Below are positions 26,467 to 41,294 of a DNA stretch of 64,000 nucleotides, piece by piece. The notes under the pieces are model-generated. The model was not told where the DNA came from. It saw nothing but the letters and a program-made list of their open reading frames with translations, and searched no databases. Numbering within the stretch: position 1 is the first letter of the stretch; every line of letters begins with the position of its first letter. The stretch comes from Piromyces finnis (Eukaryota > Neocallimastigomycota > Neocallimastigomycetes > Neocallimastigales > Neocallimastigaceae): the NCBI GenBank assembly GCA_002104945.1, contig MCFH01000012.1:372001-436000 (forward strand), read 5' to 3'. Made by a program: the position numbers and the translations under genes.

Positions 26467-28717
26467 GATTATGATGATTATTATTATTTTTAATTTTTAG
26501 TGTTAAATCATCTTGTTTTATTTATACACTTTGGATTATTATAGTTTTGTATTTATCAAACTTTAACTTTTTAAAATCAAAAAATTTAATATATTAAACT
26601 TAATATTCCATCCTTTGCATCATTATAAACATCAACATATTATCGTTTTATTTATATCAATTTTATATTTATTTTTATAGGGTAGATCGTTGTATAGCGT
26701 TAATTTTAAATTGCTAAAATGGTATTAATAGTAAACTTTAAAAAATTTATATTCGAATAAAAATTTTTGACTTTTGAGCTCTTTCAACCCTAACTATTAA
26801 AAAATGTTTCTTCTTCTTCTCCTTCTCCTTATTATTATTATTATTATTTAATTTTAATATTCTATTTTATGATAATTAGGATTTATTTTTTATTAAATAT
26901 AAAGTTTTATCAAGTTTTTGTTCATTTTTATATTTATTAAAGTTATAATTCTTTTATGTACTAATTTATTTTGTCTTTTTTTTTTTTTATTTTGATGACT
27001 TTTTTTTTTTTTTCAGTACCTACTACTAAACTTGAACAATCTTTTTATTATATTTTTTTTAATTAATCCTATAGAAATACCAATAAATAATAACTATCCT
27101 ATTGATGTATTATACATATAGCATTGTAGTAATTTATGATGATGGTTCTTATTTTTTTTCATAATAGGTTGGGTGGTGGTGGTGGTGGTGGGGTGCCAAT
27201 AATTTTAATAAATCTATGCTTCCATCACCCATGATTTACATAAATTTATTGAAATAGATTCCTTTTTTATTGAATAAAGTTTGCTTTATTAAATTGTTTA
27301 TTTCTTCTGTTGATGATTTTTTCTTTAATCTATTTTTAATATGGATGATACTATTGTGTGTAGTGTGGTATGGGTTGGTTTGGATGATAAATATTTAAAA
27401 AAAAGAAAAAGTGGATTTCATTTATTTTTTATGATAATAATGATTTATTATTGCTATTCTTAATATTTTCAACATTATTATTACTCTAATTATTATTATT
27501 ATTATAGGATTATCCTATCATTATTATCCTTGCACTATTATTATTATTATAGAATTATTATATTCTTATACACACTATTATTATTATAGGATTATCCTAT
27601 CATTATTGTTAGTCATTAACAATTTATTAGTATAGATACTATTATTGATAAACATTACAACATTAATAGCGTTATTATTAATAATTATTGTAATATTAAT
27701 TTTTTTTTCTAAAAAAACAAAACAAAACAAAATGAAAATACAAAATGTAAATATACAATTTCATTATTTTATTTTTTATTAAAATACTTTTGAATCTTTG
27801 CCGTGAAATTTCATTAAATTCCATAAATATATTTTATTATAAATTCATTTCTATTTAATTATAATAATATGTTATACAATAGTTATGTATGACTCAGTAT
27901 ATTGATAAGAACATCACTAAAATTATATACACATACACACACATAAATATACATTATTTATCTTGTGGCCAAAATACTTTTTTTTTTTTTAAAAAAAAAA
28001 CTTTACTAAAATTTTAAATTTTGTATAGAGATTTTTATTTACTAATTTTAATTAATTACTTTTTTTTTATTTTTTTTATTTTATACTATGTTTGGCATTT
28101 ATTATAAATTCTTTTTCTTTGAAACATTAAAAAAAGTTTTTATATATATATATATATTTATTTATCCCATTCAATTATCATAATTTTTATATAAAGACAA
28201 GAGTGAACTAGTATAAATAAATGTTTATAAAAATGTTATAATAAATGATATTACTAAATATTTATTCTTACTTTTTTCTTTATCTATATATACAGTTTAA
28301 GTTTTGGGTAATTTCTTTTCTTTTCTTTTTTTTTTTATTTCAAATCTACATTCAATTTTTTTTTTTAAAAAAGGGAACAAGAAGAGAGAATAAAAACTAA
28401 ACATAATTATAAATTTTTTTGGTTTATTTTGGGTAAAAAAAATTCTTGTTTTTTTTAATTTTAAAAGTGTCACTTTTCAACTCTTTTTTTTTTTTTAATT
28501 TTTTTTATTATTAGTACAAAAGATGAAGGCTTTTTTTTAAGTGTGTGTCAAGATATCTTTTTTTTTTTTTTTTTTACTTTAAATATATTTTGTTCAAATG
28601 GATAGGGTAAAAAAAAAAGATATCTTTTTACCTTATCGAAATGAAAAAAAAAATAAAAAAAAAATTGAAAATACAATTATGTATTTATACAATTTTTAAA
28701 TCAAAATACACCTACAC

Positions 28718-28808
28718 CTAGCCTCTAGCATCTAGCATCTAGCATCTAGCATCTAGCCTCTAGCCTCTAGCCTCTAGCCTCTAGCCTCTAGCCTCTAGCC
28801 TCTAGCAC
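28718..28808. repeat. 13-copy heptamer minisatellite (CTAGCCT / CTAGCAT)
   Basis: Unit order: one CTAGCCT, four CTAGCAT, seven CTAGCCT, one CTAGCAC. It is much richer in G+C than its surroundings and sits about 365 bp upstream of the start codon of the Rad60-like gene. Confidence 0.95.
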
Positions 28809-29173
28809 TTATCCAATATGTCAATAATAATGTAGATAGTAAATACAAAAAAAAAAAAAAAAACAATTTTTATTCAATTTAAAAATAAATCTTTTCATTT
28901 GATCTTTTTTTTTTTTTTTTAAAAAAGAAATAACCATTCAAATTTATTTTTTTTTTAGAAAAACAGCAACAACCTTGAAAGTTGCCTTTTTAAAATTTGA
29001 AAAAATATTTTTTTTTCAAAAATCTTTGATTTCAAAAAAAAAAACTTTATTTAATAATAAAAATTTTATAATTCATTTATTAATTAAGAAAAAAAAAAAA
29101 AAATTTTTTTATCAAGACCAAGTTTTGACCTTTTTTTTTTTTTTCTATTTTATAAAAGAATAAAAGAAAGAAA

Positions 29174-32598
<3,425 letters not shown>

Positions 32599-33059
32599 TG
32601 AAAGGATGTATTATTAGGATGCTATTTTATACACACACACACACACACACACAATAATAATGATAATAAAATTCTTTTTTTTTTTTTTTTAAAAAAAATA
32701 AGAAGTAAAAAAAAAATAATAATAATAATAATAAAAAAATAAATTTGATTATACCCATTCTATTCTATTCTCTTTTTTTCTCTTCCTTTTCTTTTTTTTT
32801 CTTTCTTTTTTTATTAAAAGAAAACCATTTTTTATTAATAGATTAAAATAAGAAAAAAAAAAAAAATAGTCACTTTAAAATAATAGGAATAAATCTATAA
32901 TACTATCTTTTTTTTTTTTTTTTATAATAAATAATAAAATCGTCTAATTTTTTTTTATATTGAAAACCTAAAAATTCTTTTTAATTTTTTCAAAATGGGT
33001 AAAAAATACAAAAAAAAAAAAAAAGGTAAATAGAAAGTAAAAAATGATCATCATAAAAT

Positions 33060-33096
<37 letters not shown>

Positions 33097-33203
33097 TATT
33101 TTTTTATTTTTATTTTATTTTTTATTTTTTTTTTCTTTGTAACGATTATTACAATTAGCAATTAGATTATCGTAGGTGGGTGTATAAAAGTTTTTATTAT
33201 TTT

Positions 33204-33241
<38 letters not shown>

Positions 33242-33772
33242 AATAATAAATAAAAATGGAATTAAATTAAAAATTGAATATTTTTCTTAAAGGTATATAT
33301 ATACAATTATTTAATTTGTATATTATTATTATTATTTTTTTTTTTCTATTATATATATGCTTTTATTATTATTACTATGGTTTGTGTATGTATGCTTTTT
33401 TTTTTCTTTATATAAAATATTATTATAAAAAGGTTTATAACAGGCTTTGATTTTTTTTTTTTTTTTTCATTATTTAACACATTGCTGGATGATGAATTAA
33501 TGTTTATATATATTATAGTATTATTTATAGTAGTAGTAGTAGTTTTTTTTTTTTTTTTTTTCCTGACGATAAAACTTGAATTCTAAAAACTTTTTTTTTT
33601 TAAAATTTTTTTTTTTTTGAATTTGTTAGTGTATAAAATAAAAATAGAAAAATGTATAGGCAGAGGCATATATATATATAGGTGTGTGTGTGTGTGTATG
33701 TTTTTTTGTGTAAAAAAATAAAATGGTATAAATATTAATCTTGTATTTCAAATGAAACTATTAAACTTTTTT
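32599..33772. other. Gene-free stretch between convergent genes
   Basis: 3' flanks of the Rad60-like gene (plus) and the first feoB (minus). Contains an (AC)n run near 32632-32652, T-runs of about 30 or more at 33061-33095 and 33209-33238, and a (GTGT) run near 33681. No gene. Confidence 0.6.
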
Positions 33773-36085
33773 TTAAAATAATTTAGAAACTTGATAAAAT
33801 AGAGCTGATACTATCCACGCTAGAACTGTAGTATAAACAGCTGTAAATCCAGCCCATTTCCATCCTGCTTCATGATTAATAGCAACTATAGTTGCTATAC
33901 ATGGGAAATAGAATAGAGTAAATAACATGTAGGCATAAGCTCCTCTGGCATCAAGATCGCCACTATCCTTAAGTTTGACAGATAAGTTATTTGCTAATGA
34001 TTCTTCATCATCTTTTTCTTCTTCTTCTTGTACATTCTCAGCATCCTCTTCACTGCTATATAAAATATTCAAGGTAGACACTACAACTTCCTTAGCACCA
34101 ACACCTGCTATTAAACTAACATCCATCTTCCAATTGAAACCTTGTGGAACAAAGACGGGTTCAATGAAATGTCCAATAACACCAAGACAGGTTTCTTCAT
34201 TTTTTAAATGTCCCTTTTCATCTTTATGATTTGGATAGTTGGAAAGGAACCAAATAACAATACTTGCTGCTAAAATGACCGTTGCCATTTTTTTCAAGTA
34301 TTGTTTTGCTCTTTCCCAGGCGTGTTTTAAAACATTAAGAAGGGATGGTAATCTATATTCAGGAAGTTCCATAATAAAGTTCATTTCCTTTTCCTTGACA
34401 AGGAAAAGACTAAATAATTTAGCTAAAATTAAAGCAACAATAATACCTATAGCATAAATAGAGAAAATAATAAGAAAAGAGTAACCGGGGAAGAATACTC
34501 TACATAAAACATTATATACTGGAATTCTAGCAGAACAAGAGAACAAGGAAGCAACAAGAATAGTAACAACACGATTCTTTCTGTTTTCAATAGAACGTGT
34601 AGACATAATGGCTGGTACATTACATCCAAAACCACAAATCATTGGAATAAAGGATTTACCGTGAAGGCCAAAGGCTCTCATAATACGATCTAAAATAAAA
34701 GCAGCACGTGCCATGTAACCACTGTCTTCCATGATGGAAACACAAACATACAAAATAAGAATGTTTGGAAGGAAAACAATGACGCCACCAACACCACTTA
34801 TAATACCATCAACCAGTAAATCTTTGAACCATCCATCTGAGAGAGCATTACCAACAACTTCTCCTAACCATTCAAATAAGGCTTCAATCCATCCCATAGG
34901 ATAGTCACCTACCTTGAATGTGAGTATAAAAAGAATAAGAATGACAATACAAAAGATAGGGAAACCAAGCCATCTATTAGTAACAATAGAATCAATTCTT
35001 GCAGTGAGTTTACCCTTTCCATTCTTACTTCTTGTATAGATGCCTTCTAACATTTGATTGATAAAGGCATAACATTCTCCGGTATTCTTGGTATCAATAA
35101 GGGCGGTTTGTTTATTGAATTTTGGTGTGGTATCCTTAACCGCTAAAACCTCATCAAATAATTGTTTTAAACCCTTACCATAATTAGAAACGGTTGGCAT
35201 AAATTTCATGCCAAAACGTTTACTTAATTCTTCATGATCAATGGAATCGCCTCTCTTTTCCAATTCATCATACATATTTAAGGCACCAACCATTGGAACA
35301 CCAGCTTTTTGAGCCTGTAAAGTTAAGTAAAGGTTACGTTCCAAATTGTTGGAGTCAAGTACATTAAGGATGACATCAACCTTATTATTTTGTAAATAAT
35401 CTTCAACATACTTTTCTTCAGGAGAATAAGAAGCCAATGAATATGTACCTGGTAAATCCACGAGTTTAACCTTACAACCATTGTGAATAAATGTACCTTC
35501 TTTTGAATCAACGGTTACCCCACAATAATTACCTTCCTTTTCGTGACCACCACTAATATGATTGAAGAGGGTAGTCTTACCACAGTTTGGATTACCGATA
35601 AGAGCAACGGTAATCGTTTGACCATTCCATTTTCTATTACGTAAATTAGTGACAACCTTATTTTTCTTTTTTTTACACTCCTTTTCTTCTGGACAAAATT
35701 TACAGAAATTGGATATATTCTCTTCTTCTATTGTTTTAATCTCAATTTCAGAATGTTGACTATCATCATTTAATTTATCTGTTGTTTCAACTTTTACCGC
35801 CGCATTACCTTCTTCTTCTTCAATACAGAAAACACTTGCTGGACAAGTATCTTTTTCAACGGGTTCTCTTGAAACTTCAATATTTTTAGTTTCAGAACGA
35901 CGTAAGGTGACAGTCGTACCCATAATTTCATATTCCACTGGATCCATTAATGGCGCTTTCATGTGGTTATAAATTTTTTCACCACGTATGAAACCGATCT
36001 CTGAGAGTCGACGTGCAAATGCTTTATCGCCATTAACCTGCAATATGTAAGCCGATTCACCGATTTTTAAATCTGAAAGTTTCAT
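33773..36085 (-). CDS. feoB: FeoA-FeoB fusion ferrous iron transporter, copy 1
   Basis: 770 aa, intronless. Residues 1-75 are a FeoA (SH3-like) domain starting MKLSDLKIGESAYIL. A linker with Cys81, Cys87 and Cys128/131/137 (FCKFCPEEKEC) follows. The G domain has G1 GNPNCGKTT (164-172), GNYCGVTVD (185-193) where most bacteria have W-P, G3 DLPG (210-213) and NMYD (270-273). The membrane part carries the FeoB gate signatures SGYMARAAFILDRIM, CGFGCNVPAIMSTRSI and FSCSARIPVY. FeoB takes up Fe2+ in bacteria. A plasma membrane iron importer suited to anoxic conditions is inferred. No intron and bacterial domain order argue for horizontal acquisition. The start is fixed by the FeoA N-terminus, identical in copy 2. 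Confidence 0.95.
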   Translation of the reverse strand: MKLSDLKIGESAYILQVNGDKAFARRLSEIGFIRGEKIYNHMKAPLMDPVEYEIMGTTVTLRRSETKNIEVSREPVEKDTCPASVFCIEEEEGNAAVKVETTDKLNDDSQHSEIEIKTIEEENISNFCKFCPEEKECKKKKNKVVTNLRNRKWNGQTITVALIGNPNCGKTTLFNHISGGHEKEGNYCGVTVDSKEGTFIHNGCKVKLVDLPGTYSLASYSPEEKYVEDYLQNNKVDVILNVLDSNNLERNLYLTLQAQKAGVPMVGALNMYDELEKRGDSIDHEELSKRFGMKFMPTVSNYGKGLKQLFDEVLAVKDTTPKFNKQTALIDTKNTGECYAFINQMLEGIYTRSKNGKGKLTARIDSIVTNRWLGFPIFCIVILILFILTFKVGDYPMGWIEALFEWLGEVVGNALSDGWFKDLLVDGIISGVGGVIVFLPNILILYVCVSIMEDSGYMARAAFILDRIMRAFGLHGKSFIPMICGFGCNVPAIMSTRSIENRKNRVVTILVASLFSCSARIPVYNVLCRVFFPGYSFLIIFSIYAIGIIVALILAKLFSLFLVKEKEMNFIMELPEYRLPSLLNVLKHAWERAKQYLKKMATVILAASIVIWFLSNYPNHKDEKGHLKNEETCLGVIGHFIEPVFVPQGFNWKMDVSLIAGVGAKEVVVSTLNILYSSEEDAENVQEEEEKDDEESLANNLSVKLKDSGDLDARGAYAYMLFTLFYFPCIATIVAINHEAGWKWAGFTAVYTTVLAWIVSALFYQVSKLF

Positions 36086-36136
36086 ACTGATTTTGTTATT
36101 TAACTTTGGATTAAATTTTTAAAAAAATAAATGATA

Positions 36137-36177
36137 ATTTTAATATATATGTTCTCTTATAACATATATATTAAAAT
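36137..36177 (-). promoter_or_regulatory. Perfect inverted repeat upstream of feoB copy 1
   Basis: 17-bp perfectly complementary arms (36137-36153 and 36161-36177) around a 7-nt loop, 52 nt before the start codon. The flank between it and the ATG is almost identical in front of copy 2, which carries a related hairpin. Function unknown; it could act as RNA in the 5' UTR or as DNA. Confidence 0.5.
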
Positions 36178-38844
36178 CTTTCTTTTGAAATTCAAATGAT
36201 TTTTTTTGTTTTTGGTTTTGTTTATTGATTTATACTTTCAATTTTCAATTTTTATATTTTTAATACTATTAAGAATTATTATTAAAAATCTTTTAAATTT
36301 TTTTTTTTTACCTTTTCCCTTTTAACAATGCCTTTCTTTTCCTTTTTTTTTTTATTTTTTATTTTGCTGTTTATTATTACTTTTTTTTTTCCTTTTTTTT
36401 TTTACTTTTCTTTCTTTTCACCAAAATTTCTTAATGGAAAGGAAAAAAAAAAAAAAGAAAAAATAAATATGAAAATATTAATAAAAAAATTGTTTTTTTT
36501 TTCTAGAATGAAAATATAAAATAATTTTATTGGATCAATATCCCATATATAAATAAAAAATTATCTATCAATCTAGTATAAGAAATAAAAAATAAATGAA
36601 TGAATCATTAAATAATAAATGAAGAAAATAACTAATTAATTAAATGAATGGATAATTAATTAACTAAATAAATTACTACGAATTCATTATTGAAAGGATT
36701 AGGATTAGTAAAAAAGGGATTTTTTAACAACAGCAATCTATCTATAATGTCAATATAGTATAATATATGAATTGAATAAATAAATAATATATTTGATTCA
36801 TTATATTCGTTCATACTATAAATATATTCTTCCATATATTATTAATATATGATGTAGAATCAAGGATGAATCTATCATTTAATATATGCTTTGCAATTTA
36901 AAATTCTATTCTACATTATACTGACAAATATATTATTTTTAATTAACAATATAAATTGCTTTGTGTGACATTCATTCTTAAAATAATTAATAAAAAAAAA
37001 TTAAAAAAAAAGTGCTGAATTTTAAAAGAGCGTTTTAGTTACCCTTTTATGGTACGGTACAGAGAAAAAATGATATAGGATGGAAGAAAGAAAAAGGTTC
37101 AAAGAACAGGCATAAATAACCTAATACTATTAAAAAATATTGTGTTTTTTATTTTTTAATGCTATAAAAGTATATTCTATTTTTAAATATATATATAATA
37201 TTATTTTAGTTTTGTAATGGCAATACTTTTAAAAAATATTTAAATATATCCTATGAATATTACCTTTGATAAAAAAATTGGTATAGGTAGGTATAATGAG
37301 TATAGAAAGCAAATTTAGTTGGTAGTAGTATTAAAATTGGTATAGGTAGGTATAATGAGTATAGAAAGCAAATTTAGTTGGTAGTAGTATTAAAATTGGT
37401 ATAGGTAGGTATAATGAGTATAGAAAGCAAATTTAGTTGGTAGTAGTATTAAAATTGGTATAGGTAGGTATAATGAGTATAGAAAGTAAATTTAGTTGGT
37501 AGTAGTATTAAAATTGGTATAGGTAGGTATAATGAGTATAGAAAGCAAATTTAGTTGGTAGTAGTATTAAAATTGGTATAGGTAGGTATAATGAGTATAG
37601 AAAGCAAATTTAGTTGGTAGTAGTATTAAAATTGGTATAGGTAGGTATAGTGAGTATAGAAAGCAAATTTAGTTGGTAGTAGTATTAAAATTGGTATAGG
37701 TAGGTATAGTGAGTATAGAAAGCAAATTTAGTTGGTAGTAGTATTAAAATAAATATAATGGTTAAAAAAAATATAATGCTTTAATTGTTCAATGGAAAAA
37801 ATTATGAATCCTTCAAATCGTTACAATAAAATTTTATAACTTTCTTCCAGTTATTTTAATGCATCCTATAGCCTTCGAGACATCTTTGTTTCTTTATACT
37901 AAAAAAGGATAGGGATAAAATAGATTTTTATAATTTATGTTGTGAGTTGTTAAAATAAAATAAAATAAAAAAAGAGTGTGTTCAATTTCTTTTGATTTAT
38001 TTTTTAAATATGTATTGTTTATTTTATTTTCTATTTATATTTTTGTTATTTTTTTTATGTATATTAATATGATGGTATATAGATATATATTTTTTTACAT
38101 TGTTGTATATTATTTATTTATATTTTTTTTGTTCATATTATGTATATAGGAATACTATGGTATAGTTATTATATATTAATAATAATTATAGAGTTTAATG
38201 CCGAATTAAAACCTAAAAAATATTTTTAATATATTTAGTTTATACAAAAGAATTCTTTTTTTTTTTTTTTTAAAAAAAAAAAAACTTAAATCGTCCATAC
38301 TAATACTATTTAATTAAAACAGAGTTCATCTCTTTTTTATATATATATTTATTTATTTAAATTATTAATTTTAAAATATATAATATATATATATTTTTTA
38401 AAAAAAAATATAGTTTAGGGATGGATAGATGATAAAATGATAAATAGATAGATATATTTTTTATTTTTTATGTAATTACTCTTTTATTCTGTAAAGAGTT
38501 AAAAAAAATAATTCAAGTTTAAAAAAATATTAATGATAAATTCAGTGATATTGATATTTTGTAAATTAAATTTATATGAATAAACTTCTTTTACCAATTG
38601 TCCTTAAATTAAATGATATTTTAAAATATTAATTTATACTATCTTTTTTTTTTTTTCAAAAAAAAAAAAAAGATTATTTCTCAGGTAGGCAGATATACTT
38701 TAAACGAAACTGAAATAAATAATAGGAAGAATGATGATATTAGTTAATAGATATTATGAAATAAAAAAAAATAGAAAATGCAACATTCTAAGGGAAATGA
38801 TGATCTACTTTTTTTTTCTTCTTCTATAATTTCAGTATAGTTGC
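36178..38844. other. Gene-free stretch between the two feoB genes
   Basis: Contains the 59-bp minisatellite (37277-37748) and AT-rich DNA with homopolymers. The right half is the 3' flank of copy 2, the left half the 5' flank of copy 1. No gene. Confidence 0.6.
37277..37748. repeat. 8 tandem copies of a 59-bp minisatellite
   Basis: Units start with ATTGGTATAGGTAGGTATAA at 37277, 37336, 37395, 37454, 37513, 37572, 37631 and 37690. Copies are nearly identical: copy 4 has a C-to-T change in the AAAGC segment and copies 7 and 8 share GTATAGTG in place of GTATAATG. 59 is not a multiple of three and no frame stays open, so it is not coding. Confidence 0.97.
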
Positions 38845-41241
38845 TTAAAATAATTTGGCAATTCTGTAAAAGACTGCAGAAACTACCCAAGCTAATACTA
38901 ATGAATAGGTAACAACAAAACCGGCCCATTTCCAACCAGCTTCATAACCAATGGTGGCAATGGTAGCAACACATGGGAAGTAAAGTAAAGTGAATAACAT
39001 GTATGAATAGGCACCTATAGGATCAAGATCACCACTGGCTCTCATTTTTTCAGAGAGATTCTTGGCTTGAGCTTCTTCTTCATCTTCTTCTTCCTCTTCT
39101 TCTTCCTCCTTACCTTCACCTTCCTTTCCAGCTTCAGCTCCAGCATCATCACCAGCTTCTTCTTCTGGACCTTCATCTTCACCACCATATAAAATGTTCA
39201 AGGTGGAAACAACAATTTCCTTGGCACTTAAACCAGCTAATAAACCGACATCCATCTTCCAATTAAAACCTTGTGGAACAAAGACTGGTTCAATGAATTT
39301 ACCGACACGACCTAAACAACTGTCTTCAGTTTTGAAATTTCCATTTTCGTCTTCATGGTGTGGGAAGTAGGAAAGGAACCAAATAATTACACTAGCACCT
39401 AAAATGACAGTACCCATCTTTATTAAGTATTGCTTAGATCTTTCCCAGGCATGTTTTAAAACATTCCAGATGTATGGAATTCTGTAATCTGGAAGTTCCA
39501 TTAAATAGTTCATTTCCTTTTCCTTGACAAGGAAAAGACTAAATAATTTAGCTAGGATTAAAGCAATGATGATACCGACAACGTAGATAGAAAAGATAAT
39601 GATGAAAGAATAATCCGGGAAGAAAACCTTACAGAGAACACTGTAAACTGGAATTCTAGCAGAACAAGAGAACAAGGAAGCAACAAGAATAGTAACTAAA
39701 CGATTCTTTCTGTTTTCAATAGAACGTGTAGACATAATGGCTGGTACATTACATCCAAAACCACAAATCATTGGAATAAAGGATTTACCGTGAAGGCCAA
39801 AGGCTCTCATAATACGATCTAAAATAAAAGCAGCACGTGCCATGTAGCCACTATCTTCCATGATGGAAACACAAACATACAAAATGATAATGTTTGGAAG
39901 GAAAACAACAACACCACCGACACCACCAATAATACCATCAACCAGTAAATCTTTGAACCATCCGTCCTTCATACCACTATCTGAAATTAAACTTCCAAGC
40001 CATTCGAATAAGGCTTCAATCCATCCCATAGGATAATCACCAATCTTGAAGGTTAACCAGAATACAGCAAATATAATAAGACAGAAGACGGGGAAACCAA
40101 GCCATCTATTAGTAACAATAGAATCAATTCTTGCAGTGAGTTTACCCTTTCCATTCTTACTTCTTGTATAGATGCCTTCTAACATTTGATTGATAAAGGC
40201 ATAACATTCTCCGGTATTCTTGGTATCAATAAGGGCGGTTTGTTTATTGAATTTTGGTGTGGTATCCTTAACCGCTAAAACCTCATCAAATAATTGTTTT
40301 AAACCCTTACCATAGTTAGAGGCGGTTGGCATAAATTTCATGCCAAAACGTTTACTTAATTCTTCATGATCAATGGAATCGCCTCTCTTTTCCAATTCAT
40401 CATACATATTTAAGGCACCAACCATTGGAACACCAGCTTTTTGAGCCTGTAAAGTTAAGTAAAGGTTACGTTCCAAATTGTTGGAGTCAAGTACATTAAG
40501 GATGACATCAACCTTATTATTTTGTAAATAATCTTCAACATACTTTTCTTCAGGAGAATAAGAAGCCAATGAATATGTACCTGGTAAATCAATGAGTTTA
40601 ACCTTACAACCGTTGTGAATGAAGACACCTTCTTTTGAATCAACGGTTACCCCACAATAATTACCTTCCTTTTCATGACCACCACTAATATTATTGAAGA
40701 GGGTAGTCTTACCACAGTTTGGATTACCGATAAGAGCAACGGTAATTGTTTGACCATTCCATTTTCTGAAACGTAAATTAGAAAGGACATAACCCTTTTT
40801 CTTTTCACAATCCTTTTCTTCTGGACAGAATTTACAGAAATTTGGAGTAGCTTTTTCAATTTCTTCAGTAGTGGCATCTTCAATATCGATATTAACATCA
40901 GAGATATCAGTTGTTTTTTTATTACAACGGCAACTGCCTTCCTTTTTACCACTGCAGCAGTTACCTTCTTCTTGACCTAATGAGGTATAACTAGATGGGC
41001 ATTTAATTTTTTCAACAGGTTCCTTAGAAACTTCAATATTTTTAGTTTCAGAACGACGTAAGGTGACGGTCGTACCCATAATTTCATATTCCACTGGATC
41101 CATTAATGGCGCTTTCATGTGGTTATAAATTTTTTCACCACGTATGAAACCGATCTCTGAGAGTCGACGTGCAAATGCTTCTTCGCCATTAACCTGCAAT
41201 ATGTAAGCCGATTCACCGATTTTTAAATCTGAAAGTTTCAT
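38845..41241 (-). CDS. feoB: FeoA-FeoB fusion ferrous iron transporter, copy 2
   Basis: 798 aa, intronless, same strand and architecture as copy 1 (FeoA domain, Cys-rich linker, G domain, FeoB membrane domain). The linker is richer in Cys (GNCCSGKKEGSCRC plus FCKFCPEEKDC), suggesting metal sensing or binding. Before the last membrane segments it has a long acidic loop of Glu/Asp/Gly (about residues 705-750) that is shorter in copy 1. Parts of the two genes are almost identical at nucleotide level (FeoA domain, mid G domain to first membrane segment, gate region), while the C-terminal half and the linker differ clearly. This looks like duplication followed by local gene conversion. The shared 5' flank reaches about 90 bp upstream. 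Confidence 0.95.
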   Translation of the reverse strand: MKLSDLKIGESAYILQVNGEEAFARRLSEIGFIRGEKIYNHMKAPLMDPVEYEIMGTTVTLRRSETKNIEVSKEPVEKIKCPSSYTSLGQEEGNCCSGKKEGSCRCNKKTTDISDVNIDIEDATTEEIEKATPNFCKFCPEEKDCEKKKGYVLSNLRFRKWNGQTITVALIGNPNCGKTTLFNNISGGHEKEGNYCGVTVDSKEGVFIHNGCKVKLIDLPGTYSLASYSPEEKYVEDYLQNNKVDVILNVLDSNNLERNLYLTLQAQKAGVPMVGALNMYDELEKRGDSIDHEELSKRFGMKFMPTASNYGKGLKQLFDEVLAVKDTTPKFNKQTALIDTKNTGECYAFINQMLEGIYTRSKNGKGKLTARIDSIVTNRWLGFPVFCLIIFAVFWLTFKIGDYPMGWIEALFEWLGSLISDSGMKDGWFKDLLVDGIIGGVGGVVVFLPNIIILYVCVSIMEDSGYMARAAFILDRIMRAFGLHGKSFIPMICGFGCNVPAIMSTRSIENRKNRLVTILVASLFSCSARIPVYSVLCKVFFPDYSFIIIFSIYVVGIIIALILAKLFSLFLVKEKEMNYLMELPDYRIPYIWNVLKHAWERSKQYLIKMGTVILGASVIIWFLSYFPHHEDENGNFKTEDSCLGRVGKFIEPVFVPQGFNWKMDVGLLAGLSAKEIVVSTLNILYGGEDEGPEEEAGDDAGAEAGKEGEGKEEEEEEEEDEEEAQAKNLSEKMRASGDLDPIGAYSYMLFTLLYFPCVATIATIGYEAGWKWAGFVVTYSLVLAWVVSAVFYRIAKLF

Positions 41242-41294
41242 ACTGATTTTGTTATTTAACTTTGGATTAAATTTTTAAAAAAATAAATGATAAT

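Larger units (their letters stand above)
25112..29173. other. Gene-free AT-rich stretch between divergent genes
   Basis: The G-beta gene (minus) and the Rad60-like gene (plus) point away from each other, so both promoters lie here. It holds a three-copy ~39-bp repeat (26350-26466), a G-rich run (27168-27195), ATT-rich tracts at 27480-27600 and the heptamer minisatellite at 28718-28808. No gene seen. Confidence 0.55.

Noticed and set aside
37277-37748. Regular direct repeats as a possible CRISPR array
   Set aside because: The 59-bp units abut with no unique spacers, there are no cas genes and the genome is eukaryotic; it is a minisatellite.
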